This document shows, one piece after another, positions 26,339-33,892 of a stretch of 64,000 nt of DNA. The DNA is from Streptococcus sp. zg-86 (GTDB lineage Bacteria > Bacillota > Bacilli > Lactobacillales > Streptococcaceae), in NCBI RefSeq assembly GCF_017639855.1, contig NZ_CP072115.1, positions 1,240,001 through 1,304,000 on the forward strand, read 5' to 3'. Every line of letters starts with the position of its first letter. The first letter of the stretch is position 1. The notes beneath the pieces are model-generated. The model had not been told where the DNA came from, did not search any database, and worked only from the letters and a program-made list of their open reading frames with translations. The translations under genes were made by a program, and so were the position numbers.

Positions 26339-27292
26339 CTATAAAAAATGATAAAACGTCTTGGATAATCGAATATCTTCATCTTTCAATTTATAGGTTA
26401 ATTTATGAATGGATGACTGACGATAAATCGCAGTCATGACTTCACTTTTATACGGATCAAATAATTTCAATAAAAGTATATGAGGAGTTGAACTAGAGAC
26501 AGGGACTACTTTTTTCCATTCCTCTTCAAAGTTTTCTATTACCAGTTGAAACAACATATGGAATATAAAATAATGCATCGCCTGATTGTTTTTCTGCCAA
26601 TATTGATACAACAGCTCTTTGGTCATCTTTAACATAGGATTAGAAGTCGTGGACGTGATGAACCAGTTTGATATAGAAAGAGGATTCCCATCCAATCCTG
26701 GCTTCAATTTCTGAAACATAAAAAAATCTGTATCGAGCATGAAGTCTGGAATATTGCCATCTGATAGAAATACAGTCGCATCAATCCATGTACCACCATA
26801 ATTTTCCAACAACTCCAAACGTAGCAGATCTGACATATGAGCGTTTCCTATTAGTCCCTTATCAATCTTATTCTGGATATAGTTAGGAAAAGTAACATAA
26901 TCTCTATAATTGCCTTCTGTTAATAGAATAATTTCTTTATTCGGTAAATTCTTTATCAAAGAAGCGTAACACTTTTTAACAATCTCTGGAGCATCATCCA
27001 TTCCTTGCAACCACATTACCCATACCTTATCAGATGGACGACGTTCTGAGGATTCGCTTAGAATTCTCTCTTTATTTTTAAGTATGTAGGGAGTATATTT
27101 CTTCCTTAATTTTTTTAATATTCTATTGTCTACTGAGTTACGAACAATCTCTAAAGATTTTTTCGTTTTCCCCTGTAATAGTACTTGAAAAACAGCAAAG
27201 AACAGGACTCCAGAGTTAAAATATTGCTTTAAAACCTGAAATCCATTTACTTTTTTAAATAGTTTAGAAAAAGAATTTTCTGCGTTATTCAT
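26339..27292 (-). CDS. Capsular polysaccharide synthesis protein (Caps_synth-type glycosyltransferase)
   Basis: A 317-residue protein. After a basic N-terminal region comes VWVMWLQGMDDAPEIVKKCY and then HMSDLLRLELLENYGGTWID, the hallmark of Caps_synth/GT32-like enzymes, with Asp of GGTWIDATV as a likely metal ligand. It probably transfers a sugar to the growing repeat unit. Its start overlaps the end of the licD-like gene by 8 bp. Confidence 0.8.
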   Translation of the reverse strand: MNNAENSFSKLFKKVNGFQVLKQYFNSGVLFFAVFQVLLQGKTKKSLEIVRNSVDNRILKKLRKKYTPYILKNKERILSESSERRPSDKVWVMWLQGMDDAPEIVKKCYASLIKNLPNKEIILLTEGNYRDYVTFPNYIQNKIDKGLIGNAHMSDLLRLELLENYGGTWIDATVFLSDGNIPDFMLDTDFFMFQKLKPGLDGNPLSISNWFITSTTSNPMLKMTKELLYQYWQKNNQAMHYFIFHMLFQLVIENFEEEWKKVVPVSSSTPHILLLKLFDPYKSEVMTAIYRQSSIHKLTYKLKDEDIRLSKTFYHFL

Positions 27293-28112
27293 TTTTAACT
27301 TCCAAACCTTCTAAAATATAATGAGTTTTACGACTTTCCACAGGAGGTAACTTCATATAATCACCATAGGTGAATGTTAAATACTCATGATAACGGTCAA
27401 ATCCGATAAGCTCAATATCTTCAAATGTATATTTTGTCCCTTGACCATACCATTCTTTTGGAACAATCTCACGTGTGCGGTAAGCTCCCATAATATTACC
27501 AATATATTTGGAATCCTCGATTTTTTGTCGTGAAAGTAATCTGTCGATTTTTTCTTTTTCCTTATATGGGTCGATTATTTTTTCAAAAGGAATTTTCTCC
27601 ATTCCCCATAAAAAAATACGTTCTACTAAACCACGTTTTCGATGACGATCAATAGAATCTTTATAATGCAAGGACATGAACACTCTATGCATCAAAACTC
27701 TAAAATAATAGATTTTTCTCAACAAAGAGTTATTGGGGGTCCCATCAATTGGAAATATGTCAATTGATGCAAAGGTAAATTTTGACTCATTTCCAATTCG
27801 CTCTTCAACGACCTTAACATTCGTATCTTGAACCCTTGTAATATAGTACTGATAGGAAGGAGTATTTTTGTAATGAACAATTTGCAGATGTTCCGGTAAT
27901 TCCTGTTCTGCAATCTTCAAAAATCGCTCATAGTCCTCACGAGGCATCCCTAAGTCAATATCATCGTCCCATGGAATGAATCCGCTATGACGAATTGCAC
28001 CAAGCATCGTACCACCAAGCATAAAATAGCTTAGTTCATATTTTTCAAAAATTGCAATGACTTTTTTTACTATTGCTAAATCGACCTCATGTAATTTTTC
28101 AATTGGTTCCAT
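27285..28112 (-). CDS. LicD family phosphotransferase
   Basis: A 275-residue LicD/fukutin-type nucleotidyltransferase-fold enzyme: MLGGTMLGAIRHSGFIPWDD then DIDLGMPREDYERF near 32-66, with the acidic cluster WDDDID as metal site, and SIDIFPIDGTPNN near 114-126. The family moves phospho-alcohols (choline phosphate, and ribitol phosphate for fukutin relatives) from CDP donors onto glycans. Here the gene just upstream makes a probable CDP-glycerol synthase domain, so glycerol phosphate transfer is the likely role; this is inference. Confidence 0.85.
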   Translation of the reverse strand: MEPIEKLHEVDLAIVKKVIAIFEKYELSYFMLGGTMLGAIRHSGFIPWDDDIDLGMPREDYERFLKIAEQELPEHLQIVHYKNTPSYQYYITRVQDTNVKVVEERIGNESKFTFASIDIFPIDGTPNNSLLRKIYYFRVLMHRVFMSLHYKDSIDRHRKRGLVERIFLWGMEKIPFEKIIDPYKEKEKIDRLLSRQKIEDSKYIGNIMGAYRTREIVPKEWYGQGTKYTFEDIELIGFDRYHEYLTFTYGDYMKLPPVESRKTHYILEGLEVKNE

Positions 28113-28121
28113 GATTGTCCT

Positions 28122-29735
28122 TTACTTATTCAAATCTTCTTTAATCTGCGTTGTGGAAATTTCAGGAGTTCGAGATAAATAAACGACTTCTACTCCTTCT
28201 TCTTTCAGAAAATCAAATTTACCTTTCCAATCATCTCCCATCACAAATGTATCGATATGATACTCATGAACATCAGATTTTTTTTGCTCCCAACTAGTTT
28301 CTGGAATTACCAAATCTACATAACGAATTGCTTCTACTAAAGCTTTTCTCTGTTCGTAATTAAAATAACACTTCTTCTGCTTTTCAATCCAATTAAACTC
28401 ATCCGATGAAATGACAACAATAAGATAATCTCCCAGAGCTTTAGCTCTTTTCAATAAATTAATATGACCATAGTGAAGCAAATCAAAAGTTCCATACGTA
28501 ATTACGCGTTTCATCTTACTTTCCTTACTACCATTATTTAATAATAACTTCTCATACTCATCCACAATAAAATCCCAAGTAAATCGCCGTTTCACTTGCT
28601 CAGTCGATAAGTAATCCATTTTCTGAATTTCTACCTCAGATAATTTTTCACTTTCATCAATCACCTGATGAAGATTATCTTTTTCCCAATAAATTGCTCC
28701 TTCTGCTCCAACCTCACGGTTAAAGCCAACATCAAGCAAAATATTTAATTTAGTGGATGATAACGCCTCTAATAAGGAAGGATTTGTCCCTCCAACTTCA
28801 TGTCCATGAAAATACCCAAACGCATGCTCACGGATATATTTTAATAATTCCTGGTCATAAACAGTTCCAACAAATTTCACTCTGCTATCTTTGTCAAATC
28901 CCGTCTCTGCTTTTAATTTTTCATAAAAAGCATTTTTTTCAACATTGGTAATCAATACCAAATCTTTACTTGAGTTTGATTTCATAAACTCACGCAACAT
29001 AGATTCATAGTTGTTTTCAGGTACAAATCGCCCAACTACAAGGTAGTATTCATTTTCAGCCGTTCCTTTTTCTGAGAACCATCTCCTTACCTTATCATCA
29101 CTAGATGATAATTTTGATGTTTCAAGTTCTGTTCCATAAGCAATATAGACTGTTTGAGGAGAATATTGAGCATAATTCTGCTGAATATATCGTTCAATAT
29201 TCTGACTATCACAGATTAATAAATCCGCATGTTTTACCATCAAACTTTCGGAAATTTTCCAGTAACGACGAACTGGGCGAGACCATTTCTCCCTAAGCCA
29301 TTCGTGTCCATCCGGATTAACAAATAATTGCCCTCCCATCTGATGAATCTGTTTCTTAAAATGATGAATAAATGGTCCAATGCGACAAGCAAGAATGTAA
29401 AATATCGGCTGCTTATCTTGATTTACCTTTGACATAGCAATAGCTTTTTTCAAAGCAAGTAGATCATACACAATCGCTCTAGCAGGACCTATATTGGGAA
29501 CATCAATACTAAAACAAGTTGCTCCATTATGCTCAAAAATATCTTCAAAAACATTCGACTTCAACGAATTTTCACGCATACAAGCAACATAATACCGAAT
29601 ATCTGATGTTTTTTGATATTCAGTTAGTTTTTCCACAAAAGTTTCAAAGCCACCATACTTTGCTGGAATCCCCTTTGAACCTATGATATACACAGATTGT
29701 TTCATATTCGTACTTGGAATCTTACTTCGCTCCAT
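28122..29735 (-). CDS. Fused DUF1972-type glycosyltransferase and glycerol-3-phosphate cytidylyltransferase
   Basis: A 537-residue two-domain protein. Residues about 11-400 are a GT-B enzyme of the WchF/rhamnosyltransferase type (VYIIGSKGIPAKYGGFETFV at the start, VGGTNPSLLEALSS in the C-lobe). Residues about 406-537 are a full TagD-like cytidylyltransferase: RVITYGTFDLLHYGHINLL with the HxGH motif, FVMGDDWKGKFDF, and RTPEISTT at the end. These are normally separate genes. The second domain would make CDP-glycerol from CTP and glycerol-3-phosphate. The frame is continuous. The ORF start (29735) overlaps the previous gene by 14 bp; an alternative Met at 29705 matches the usual family start but lacks a ribosome binding site. 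Confidence 0.85.
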   Translation of the reverse strand: MERSKIPSTNMKQSVYIIGSKGIPAKYGGFETFVEKLTEYQKTSDIRYYVACMRENSLKSNVFEDIFEHNGATCFSIDVPNIGPARAIVYDLLALKKAIAMSKVNQDKQPIFYILACRIGPFIHHFKKQIHQMGGQLFVNPDGHEWLREKWSRPVRRYWKISESLMVKHADLLICDSQNIERYIQQNYAQYSPQTVYIAYGTELETSKLSSSDDKVRRWFSEKGTAENEYYLVVGRFVPENNYESMLREFMKSNSSKDLVLITNVEKNAFYEKLKAETGFDKDSRVKFVGTVYDQELLKYIREHAFGYFHGHEVGGTNPSLLEALSSTKLNILLDVGFNREVGAEGAIYWEKDNLHQVIDESEKLSEVEIQKMDYLSTEQVKRRFTWDFIVDEYEKLLLNNGSKESKMKRVITYGTFDLLHYGHINLLKRAKALGDYLIVVISSDEFNWIEKQKKCYFNYEQRKALVEAIRYVDLVIPETSWEQKKSDVHEYHIDTFVMGDDWKGKFDFLKEEGVEVVYLSRTPEISTTQIKEDLNK

Positions 29736-31089
29736 CTTTCTTCCACACTACTTTCAGCGTTTTGAGTAATATCTTGATGTCTGACCAAATGGTCCATCCA
29801 TCGATATATTGTAAGTCCAATTTAACAACGTCATTAAAATCAGTTATTTTACTTCGACCACTGACCTGCCATAAGCCTGTAATTCCTGGTTTGAAACTCA
29901 AGCGACGTTTTTGTTCAGGAGTGTATTGGTCATACTCATCCCTAGTCGGTGGTCTTGTCCCTACTAAACTCATATCACCTTTTAAAACATTGTAAAATTG
30001 AGGTAGTTCATCTAGGCTACTCCTTCTCATAAATCGACCAATTGGAGTAATCCGTGGATCATTATCCATTTTAAACATCCCACCTGTCATGGTATTCTGT
30101 GTCAATAATTCTTTTTTACGTTCCTCAGCATCCCTATACATGGAGCGAAACTTATAAAAATCAAAAAATCGCCCATTTTGACCTACACGTTGCTGTTTAA
30201 AAATAACTGGACCACCATCTTTTTTTATTTTCGGTGCTAAAAACAGGTAGGCAACTCCACATAAAAAAAGACCAATCAAACTTCCGAAAATATCCAATAT
30301 CCGTTTTGCTAAAATATGACTCGTCTTGTAGAAGTTTGTTGAGAAGGTCACTACATTAAAATCACCTATTTCACCTAATTTTTTATCATTAGCAGAAAAA
30401 TCAAATGAATCTAGTGCTACACTTACACTAACTCCCATCGCTTCAAACTGAGCGATATAATCTTGAATCGGATAGCTGCTTGGAAGATTAATGAAGATTT
30501 CATCCACTATAGACTTTGTCACATAAGGAATTAATTCATTCTTTGTAATTAATGCAATCTTTGATGGTAGGGTATATTCCCCATCTAAAGTGGAGACAGC
30601 CACAATATCATGATAAAAATTGGAAGAAGCTAGTAAGCTATCTAATGTCTCCGTTGCTCTTTCCACAATTGTTAAAACTAATAGTTTACGACTCCTTTGT
30701 AATTTTGGATAAACTTTTCGATAAAATCGTTTAATGATTGTATTTAACATATGAAGACTAATGGCATTCATAACTACCAAATACAGCAGTCCTTTACGAG
30801 AAATATCAAAATTATCCTTCAACACAAAAGAAGTAAAGGTAATCATTACGGTATAGAGTACACTATATTGTATTGTCTGAATGAACTCAAAAAAATCGCC
30901 TCTACGAAATATTTCATCATTATAATGACAGATATAGGAAACAATAACATGTAATAGTGGTAAAATAATGATACCATTTCGTGACATATTCGCATCCAAA
31001 AATACATGGACACCTACGGTCACCAATAATACAATAAACAACTGAACTATAAATAGTATCAGTTGTTGAAGCCTTCTATCTATAGACAT
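29722..31089 (-). CDS. Undecaprenyl-phosphate sugar-1-phosphate transferase (CpsE/WchA-like initiating transferase)
   Basis: A 455-residue polyisoprenyl-phosphate hexose-1-phosphate transferase that starts the repeat unit on the lipid carrier. Four hydrophobic segments lie in the first 110 residues, then a CoA-binding-like middle domain, a fifth hydrophobic segment near 275-295 and the catalytic domain with FYKFRSMYRDAEERKKELL, LDELPQFYNVLKGDMSLVGT and KPGITGLWQVSGRSKITDFN. The end resembles pneumococcal WchA, so glucose-1-phosphate is likely. It is the first gene of the operon; AAGGTGG precedes the start. Confidence 0.88.
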   Translation of the reverse strand: MSIDRRLQQLILFIVQLFIVLLVTVGVHVFLDANMSRNGIIILPLLHVIVSYICHYNDEIFRRGDFFEFIQTIQYSVLYTVMITFTSFVLKDNFDISRKGLLYLVVMNAISLHMLNTIIKRFYRKVYPKLQRSRKLLVLTIVERATETLDSLLASSNFYHDIVAVSTLDGEYTLPSKIALITKNELIPYVTKSIVDEIFINLPSSYPIQDYIAQFEAMGVSVSVALDSFDFSANDKKLGEIGDFNVVTFSTNFYKTSHILAKRILDIFGSLIGLFLCGVAYLFLAPKIKKDGGPVIFKQQRVGQNGRFFDFYKFRSMYRDAEERKKELLTQNTMTGGMFKMDNDPRITPIGRFMRRSSLDELPQFYNVLKGDMSLVGTRPPTRDEYDQYTPEQKRRLSFKPGITGLWQVSGRSKITDFNDVVKLDLQYIDGWTIWSDIKILLKTLKVVWKKDGAK

Positions 31090-31095
31090 CGTTCG

Positions 31096-31125
31096 CCACC
31101 TTTTAATACTTACATTCTAAGGTGG
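31096..31125 (-). promoter_or_regulatory. Hairpin covering the ribosome binding site of the first polysaccharide gene
   Basis: On the minus strand CCACCTT (31125-31119) is complementary to AAGGTGG (31102-31096), the ribosome binding site 6 nt before the 31089 start codon; the loop is 16 nt. It would hide the site and could reduce translation. Confidence 0.45.
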
Positions 31126-31179
31126 AGGAACATGCAGTTTACATTCTTTTCTTCGTTGAAAATAGCCTGTTAATAGCTA

Positions 31180-31189
31180 CCCCCCCCCC
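31180..31189 (-). repeat. Homopolymer G10 tract in the leader of the polysaccharide operon
   Basis: Ten consecutive C on the plus strand (G on the transcribed sense). The predicted transcription start is near 31194, so the tract lies at about +6 to +15. Such tracts change length by slippage. Confidence 0.9.
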
Positions 31190-31200
31190 GAGACTTTAAA

Positions 31201-31229
31201 AGTATATCACTAAATCATATAAAAATCAA
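31201..31229 (-). promoter_or_regulatory. Promoter of the polysaccharide operon
   Basis: On the minus strand TTGATT (31229-31224), a 17-nt spacer and TATACT (31206-31201) preceded by TGA, an extended -10. It lies 112-140 bp before the first gene. Confidence 0.6.
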
Positions 31230-31281
31230 AAGATACACTTTTCTATTTCAAAGTTTTGTAACCAATCAACAAGGCTCTGTA

Positions 31282-31446
31282 TTAAACGATCCTATCAATA
31301 ATTTTGTCTAAATAGATTCGTAGAAAGTCAAACAGTAAATAGGGACGAATCATCAAGTCTTCAAGGTTATCTGTATGCCGATGGTAATCCGGTAATCCTT
31401 GTTTAAACTCACCTAAGCGGTCTCTCGGTATAGCTAAACAAAGTCG
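31282..31446 (-). pseudogene. Remnant: C-terminal tail of an unidentified protein
   Basis: A 54-codon open stretch with no start codon, ending in a natural-looking stop. The translation is protein-like: PRDRLGEFKQGLPDYHRHTD followed by a hydrophobic, helix-forming end LLFDFLRIYLDKIIDRIV. It lies upstream of the polysaccharide operon in the same direction, between its promoter and the IS66 insertion. I cannot name the family; a truncated transposase or polysaccharide-locus gene are both possible. Confidence 0.35.
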
Positions 31447-31612
31447 TTACTGTCCGCTCAGTATGAAATGTTGCAAGATATAGTAAATTGAATATTTGAT
31501 GAACGCCAGTTCTATCTGCAGCTCCTTGCCTGGTTCTACTCCTTTCGTAAGCGCTCCATAACGAGGTATATTGAAAAACATTCCAAAGTCTGGACGGACT
31601 CTGGAATGTTTT

Positions 31613-33125
31613 CTATTTACAGTTGTTTTGAATACTTTCCGCCCACGGTAAATAAGCCTCTAGAACGTTCTTATTTACGAGGCTTTCCTCACTAGGAAGA
31701 TGTTCTAGAAGATAAGTCATGTATTTCTCAGTGTTGAGATCATGACGCTTAGCTGTTTCTAGTAAGCTCATGATGATGGCTGTCGCCTTAGCGCCGTCAA
31801 AGCTCTGAGAAAAAAGCCAGTTCTTACGCCCCATAACCAAGGTCTTCATAGCCCTCTCTGCTATGTTGTTGGACAAGACTAGATTGCCGTCCGAGAGAAT
31901 CGTTCGGAAGGTGGTTTCGTATTTGAGGCTATACTCTAAGGCCATGCCCAATTTAGAACCTGATAAAACAGCCTGCTCACGACACCAGTCGAAGAACTCA
32001 TCCATCAAAGGGGCTAACTCTGCCTGGCGTTTATGTAGTCGCTCTTCAGTAGAGAGGTCAACCCAGTCATTCTCCAAAGCAAATAAGCGGTCGCAATACC
32101 TTAATCCCTTAGCTCCTAAAGAGGTCTTGTCTGCCTTCTTAGGCGTCGCCTCGAAGAACTTTCTTCTGACATGAGCCCAACAACCAACTAGCTGAGCTTT
32201 GTCTAACTGCCTATATGCCGACCACATATCACAATGTACATAGCCTGTGTAATCTCCAAGAAACTCCTTCACAACCAAGCCACTCCGCCCTTTATCGTGA
32301 TGATAAAGAGTGATTCCCTGTTCTTCATGCTTCCCAGACAAGAAGGTCCAGTAAAAGGTCAACTGGCTATCATTTTCCAAGACCTTATAAGAAGTCTCAT
32401 CCGCATGGAGAATGGGCTGTTCTAGTAATTTCTCGTGCAGAAGATCATAAATCGGCTCGAAATAATACTGACTAGACTTGATGTGCCAATTAGCGATTTC
32501 TTTCCGTGTGATAGGCAAGCCAAGTTTATTCCAATCCTCTTCTTGGCGGTAGTTCGGTACCTTGAGATTGAATTTCTGATGAATCGTATGAGCGATGATG
32601 GAGGCTGACCCAAAGCTATGTGCTAAAGGGGCTTTAGGGACGGGAGCTTTGACAATCTTATCACTGAGATTCTTCTCGCTACACGCCTGACATTTGTAAG
32701 CATGTTGGACATGATCAATCCGCTTCAATTGCGCAGGAATAAAGATTAATTCTTGACGTTGGACGGTTGAACCAATCTCTTTCAACTGACCGTGACAGTC
32801 TGGACAAGTGCAGTCTTCGCCTTTTAGTTCATGATGAACCATCTCTGGAGTGAATTGACTAAAAATAGCCTGACGAATTCCCTTGGTTTTCTTACGTTTA
32901 TAGGTAATCGTTTCTGTGTCACCTGGGCAAGTTAGCGTCTTCTTCAGGAAGTGGTTCTTCTTCGAAGAGACTTAGCTGACCAGGTTGATACACAACCTTT
33001 TCTGATGACTTGCCATAGAGCTTTTGTGTCAGATAAGCTACTTGTTCACGAAGGAGAGCAAGTTCATTTGTGAGTTGTTGGTTAACAGCTGCTTGTTGTT
33101 TAATAATGGCTAATAACTCTTCCAT
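31613..33125 (-). pseudogene. tnpC: IS66 transposase TnpC, frameshifted
   Basis: The N-terminal part (33125 to 32919, 68 codons) has the leucine-zipper-like start MEELLAIIKQQAAVNQQ and YGKSSEKV typical of TnpC, then stops at TGA (32919-32921). The rest continues in the +1 frame: TITYKRKKTKGIRQAIF near 32890, then from 32842 to 31613 the CxxC zinc motif CTCPDC, HADETSYKV, HCDMWSAYRQL and NNIAERAMK of the IS66 DDE domain. One lost or gained base near 32920 explains it. The full product would be about 500 residues, as is usual. Confidence 0.88.
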
Positions 33126-33174
33126 AGTCTCACCCTCCAGTTTTCTTTATTATACCGAAAAGAAAGCCATGATT

Positions 33175-33525
33175 TCAATAGAAATCACGACTGTTTGTAG
33201 GGTTTATTTTAGGGCTTATCGAAAATCCCTTCATCAGCCAGTCTACTTGTTCAGGTGTCAGGGCTTTGACCTCGTTTTCATTACTCGGCCAGGTCAGTTT
33301 CCCGTTCTCGAAACGCTTATAGAGTAGCCAAAATCCTTGACCATCCCAATAAAGGGCCTTGAAACGATCTTTGCGGCCACCACAGAAGAGAAAAACTTGA
33401 CCAGAAAAGGGATCTAATTCAAATTGACGTTTAATAAGATAAGCGAGCGAGTCAATACCTTGTCTCATATCCGTTTTCCCGCAGACAAGATAGACCTTGC
33501 CTAGATCACTGAGATGAATCGCCAT
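33175..33525 (-). CDS. tnpB: IS66 accessory protein TnpB
   Basis: A 116-residue IS66 Orf2 protein with VYLVCGKTDMRQGIDSLA near residue 11 and FLFCGGRKDRFKALYWDGQG near 46, the family signature. It is needed for IS66 transposition, though its biochemical role is unclear. It overlaps tnpA by 20 bp and appears intact. Confidence 0.92.
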   Translation of the reverse strand: MAIHLSDLGKVYLVCGKTDMRQGIDSLAYLIKRQFELDPFSGQVFLFCGGRKDRFKALYWDGQGFWLLYKRFENGKLTWPSNENEVKALTPEQVDWLMKGFSISPKINPTNSRDFY

Positions 33526-33691
33526 AGAGCAATACCTTATCTAAAATAGTTTCCAGTGTTTCTTGATGAAGAGATTGGAACAAGCTTAGTTCAACTCTTC
33601 CAATACGCATTTTCAGCACCATCTCGTTTTTGTTTTTCTTATCAAAACGACGAGATTGGGGCGTTTCCAAAGGAACAATAGGTTGTGACAT
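33506..33691 (-). CDS. tnpA: IS66 accessory protein TnpA
   Basis: A 61-residue small basic protein in the position of IS66 Orf1. The start MSQPIVPLET at 33691 is chosen because GGAGG lies 8 nt before it; an upstream TTG at 33706 would include that site in the coding sequence. TnpA of IS66 is thought to help transposition. Confidence 0.75.
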   Translation of the reverse strand: MSQPIVPLETPQSRRFDKKNKNEMVLKMRIGRVELSLFQSLHQETLETILDKVLLYGDSSQ

Positions 33692-33796
33692 CACAATAGC
33701 CTCCAATTCTGTTTTCTACTAACAGTATACTGGAGGAGTGAGAGGATTACTAGATACCTCGTTATGGAGCGCTTACCTCCTTTCTCAAGCCACTAT

Positions 33797-33833
33797 AAAA
33801 AATAACCAGAAAGATGAACTTTCTGGTTATTTT
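33797..33833. terminator. Bidirectional terminator downstream of the giant adhesin gene
   Basis: AAAATAACCAGAAAG and CTTTCTGGTTATTTT form a 15-bp stem with a short loop and A/T tails on both sides. It lies 60 bp after the adhesin stop and 20 bp from the IS66 end. Confidence 0.8.
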
Positions 33834-33892
33834 ACAACTCTTTTGATAGCTTGAGGAAGACATCAGCTATCTTGAGTACATCAGGTTTCGAA

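Larger units (their letters stand above)
31547..33776 (-). mobile_element. IS66-family insertion sequence with 22-bp terminal inverted repeats
   Basis: The ends are perfect inverted repeats: GTAAGCGCTCCATAACGAGG at 31547 and its complement ending at 33776 (22 bp each). The 8 bp CTCCTTTC flank both ends (31539-31546 and 33777-33784), an IS66-typical 8-bp target duplication. Inside are tnpA, tnpB and tnpC in the usual order on the minus strand; tnpC is frameshifted. The 2230-bp element landed in an intergenic repeat between the polysaccharide operon and the giant adhesin gene. Confidence 0.92.

Noticed and set aside
32900..32930. Programmed frameshift in IS66 tnpC
   Set aside because: IS66 tnpC is normally a single frame, and no slippery heptamer is seen at the junction; a simple indel is more likely.
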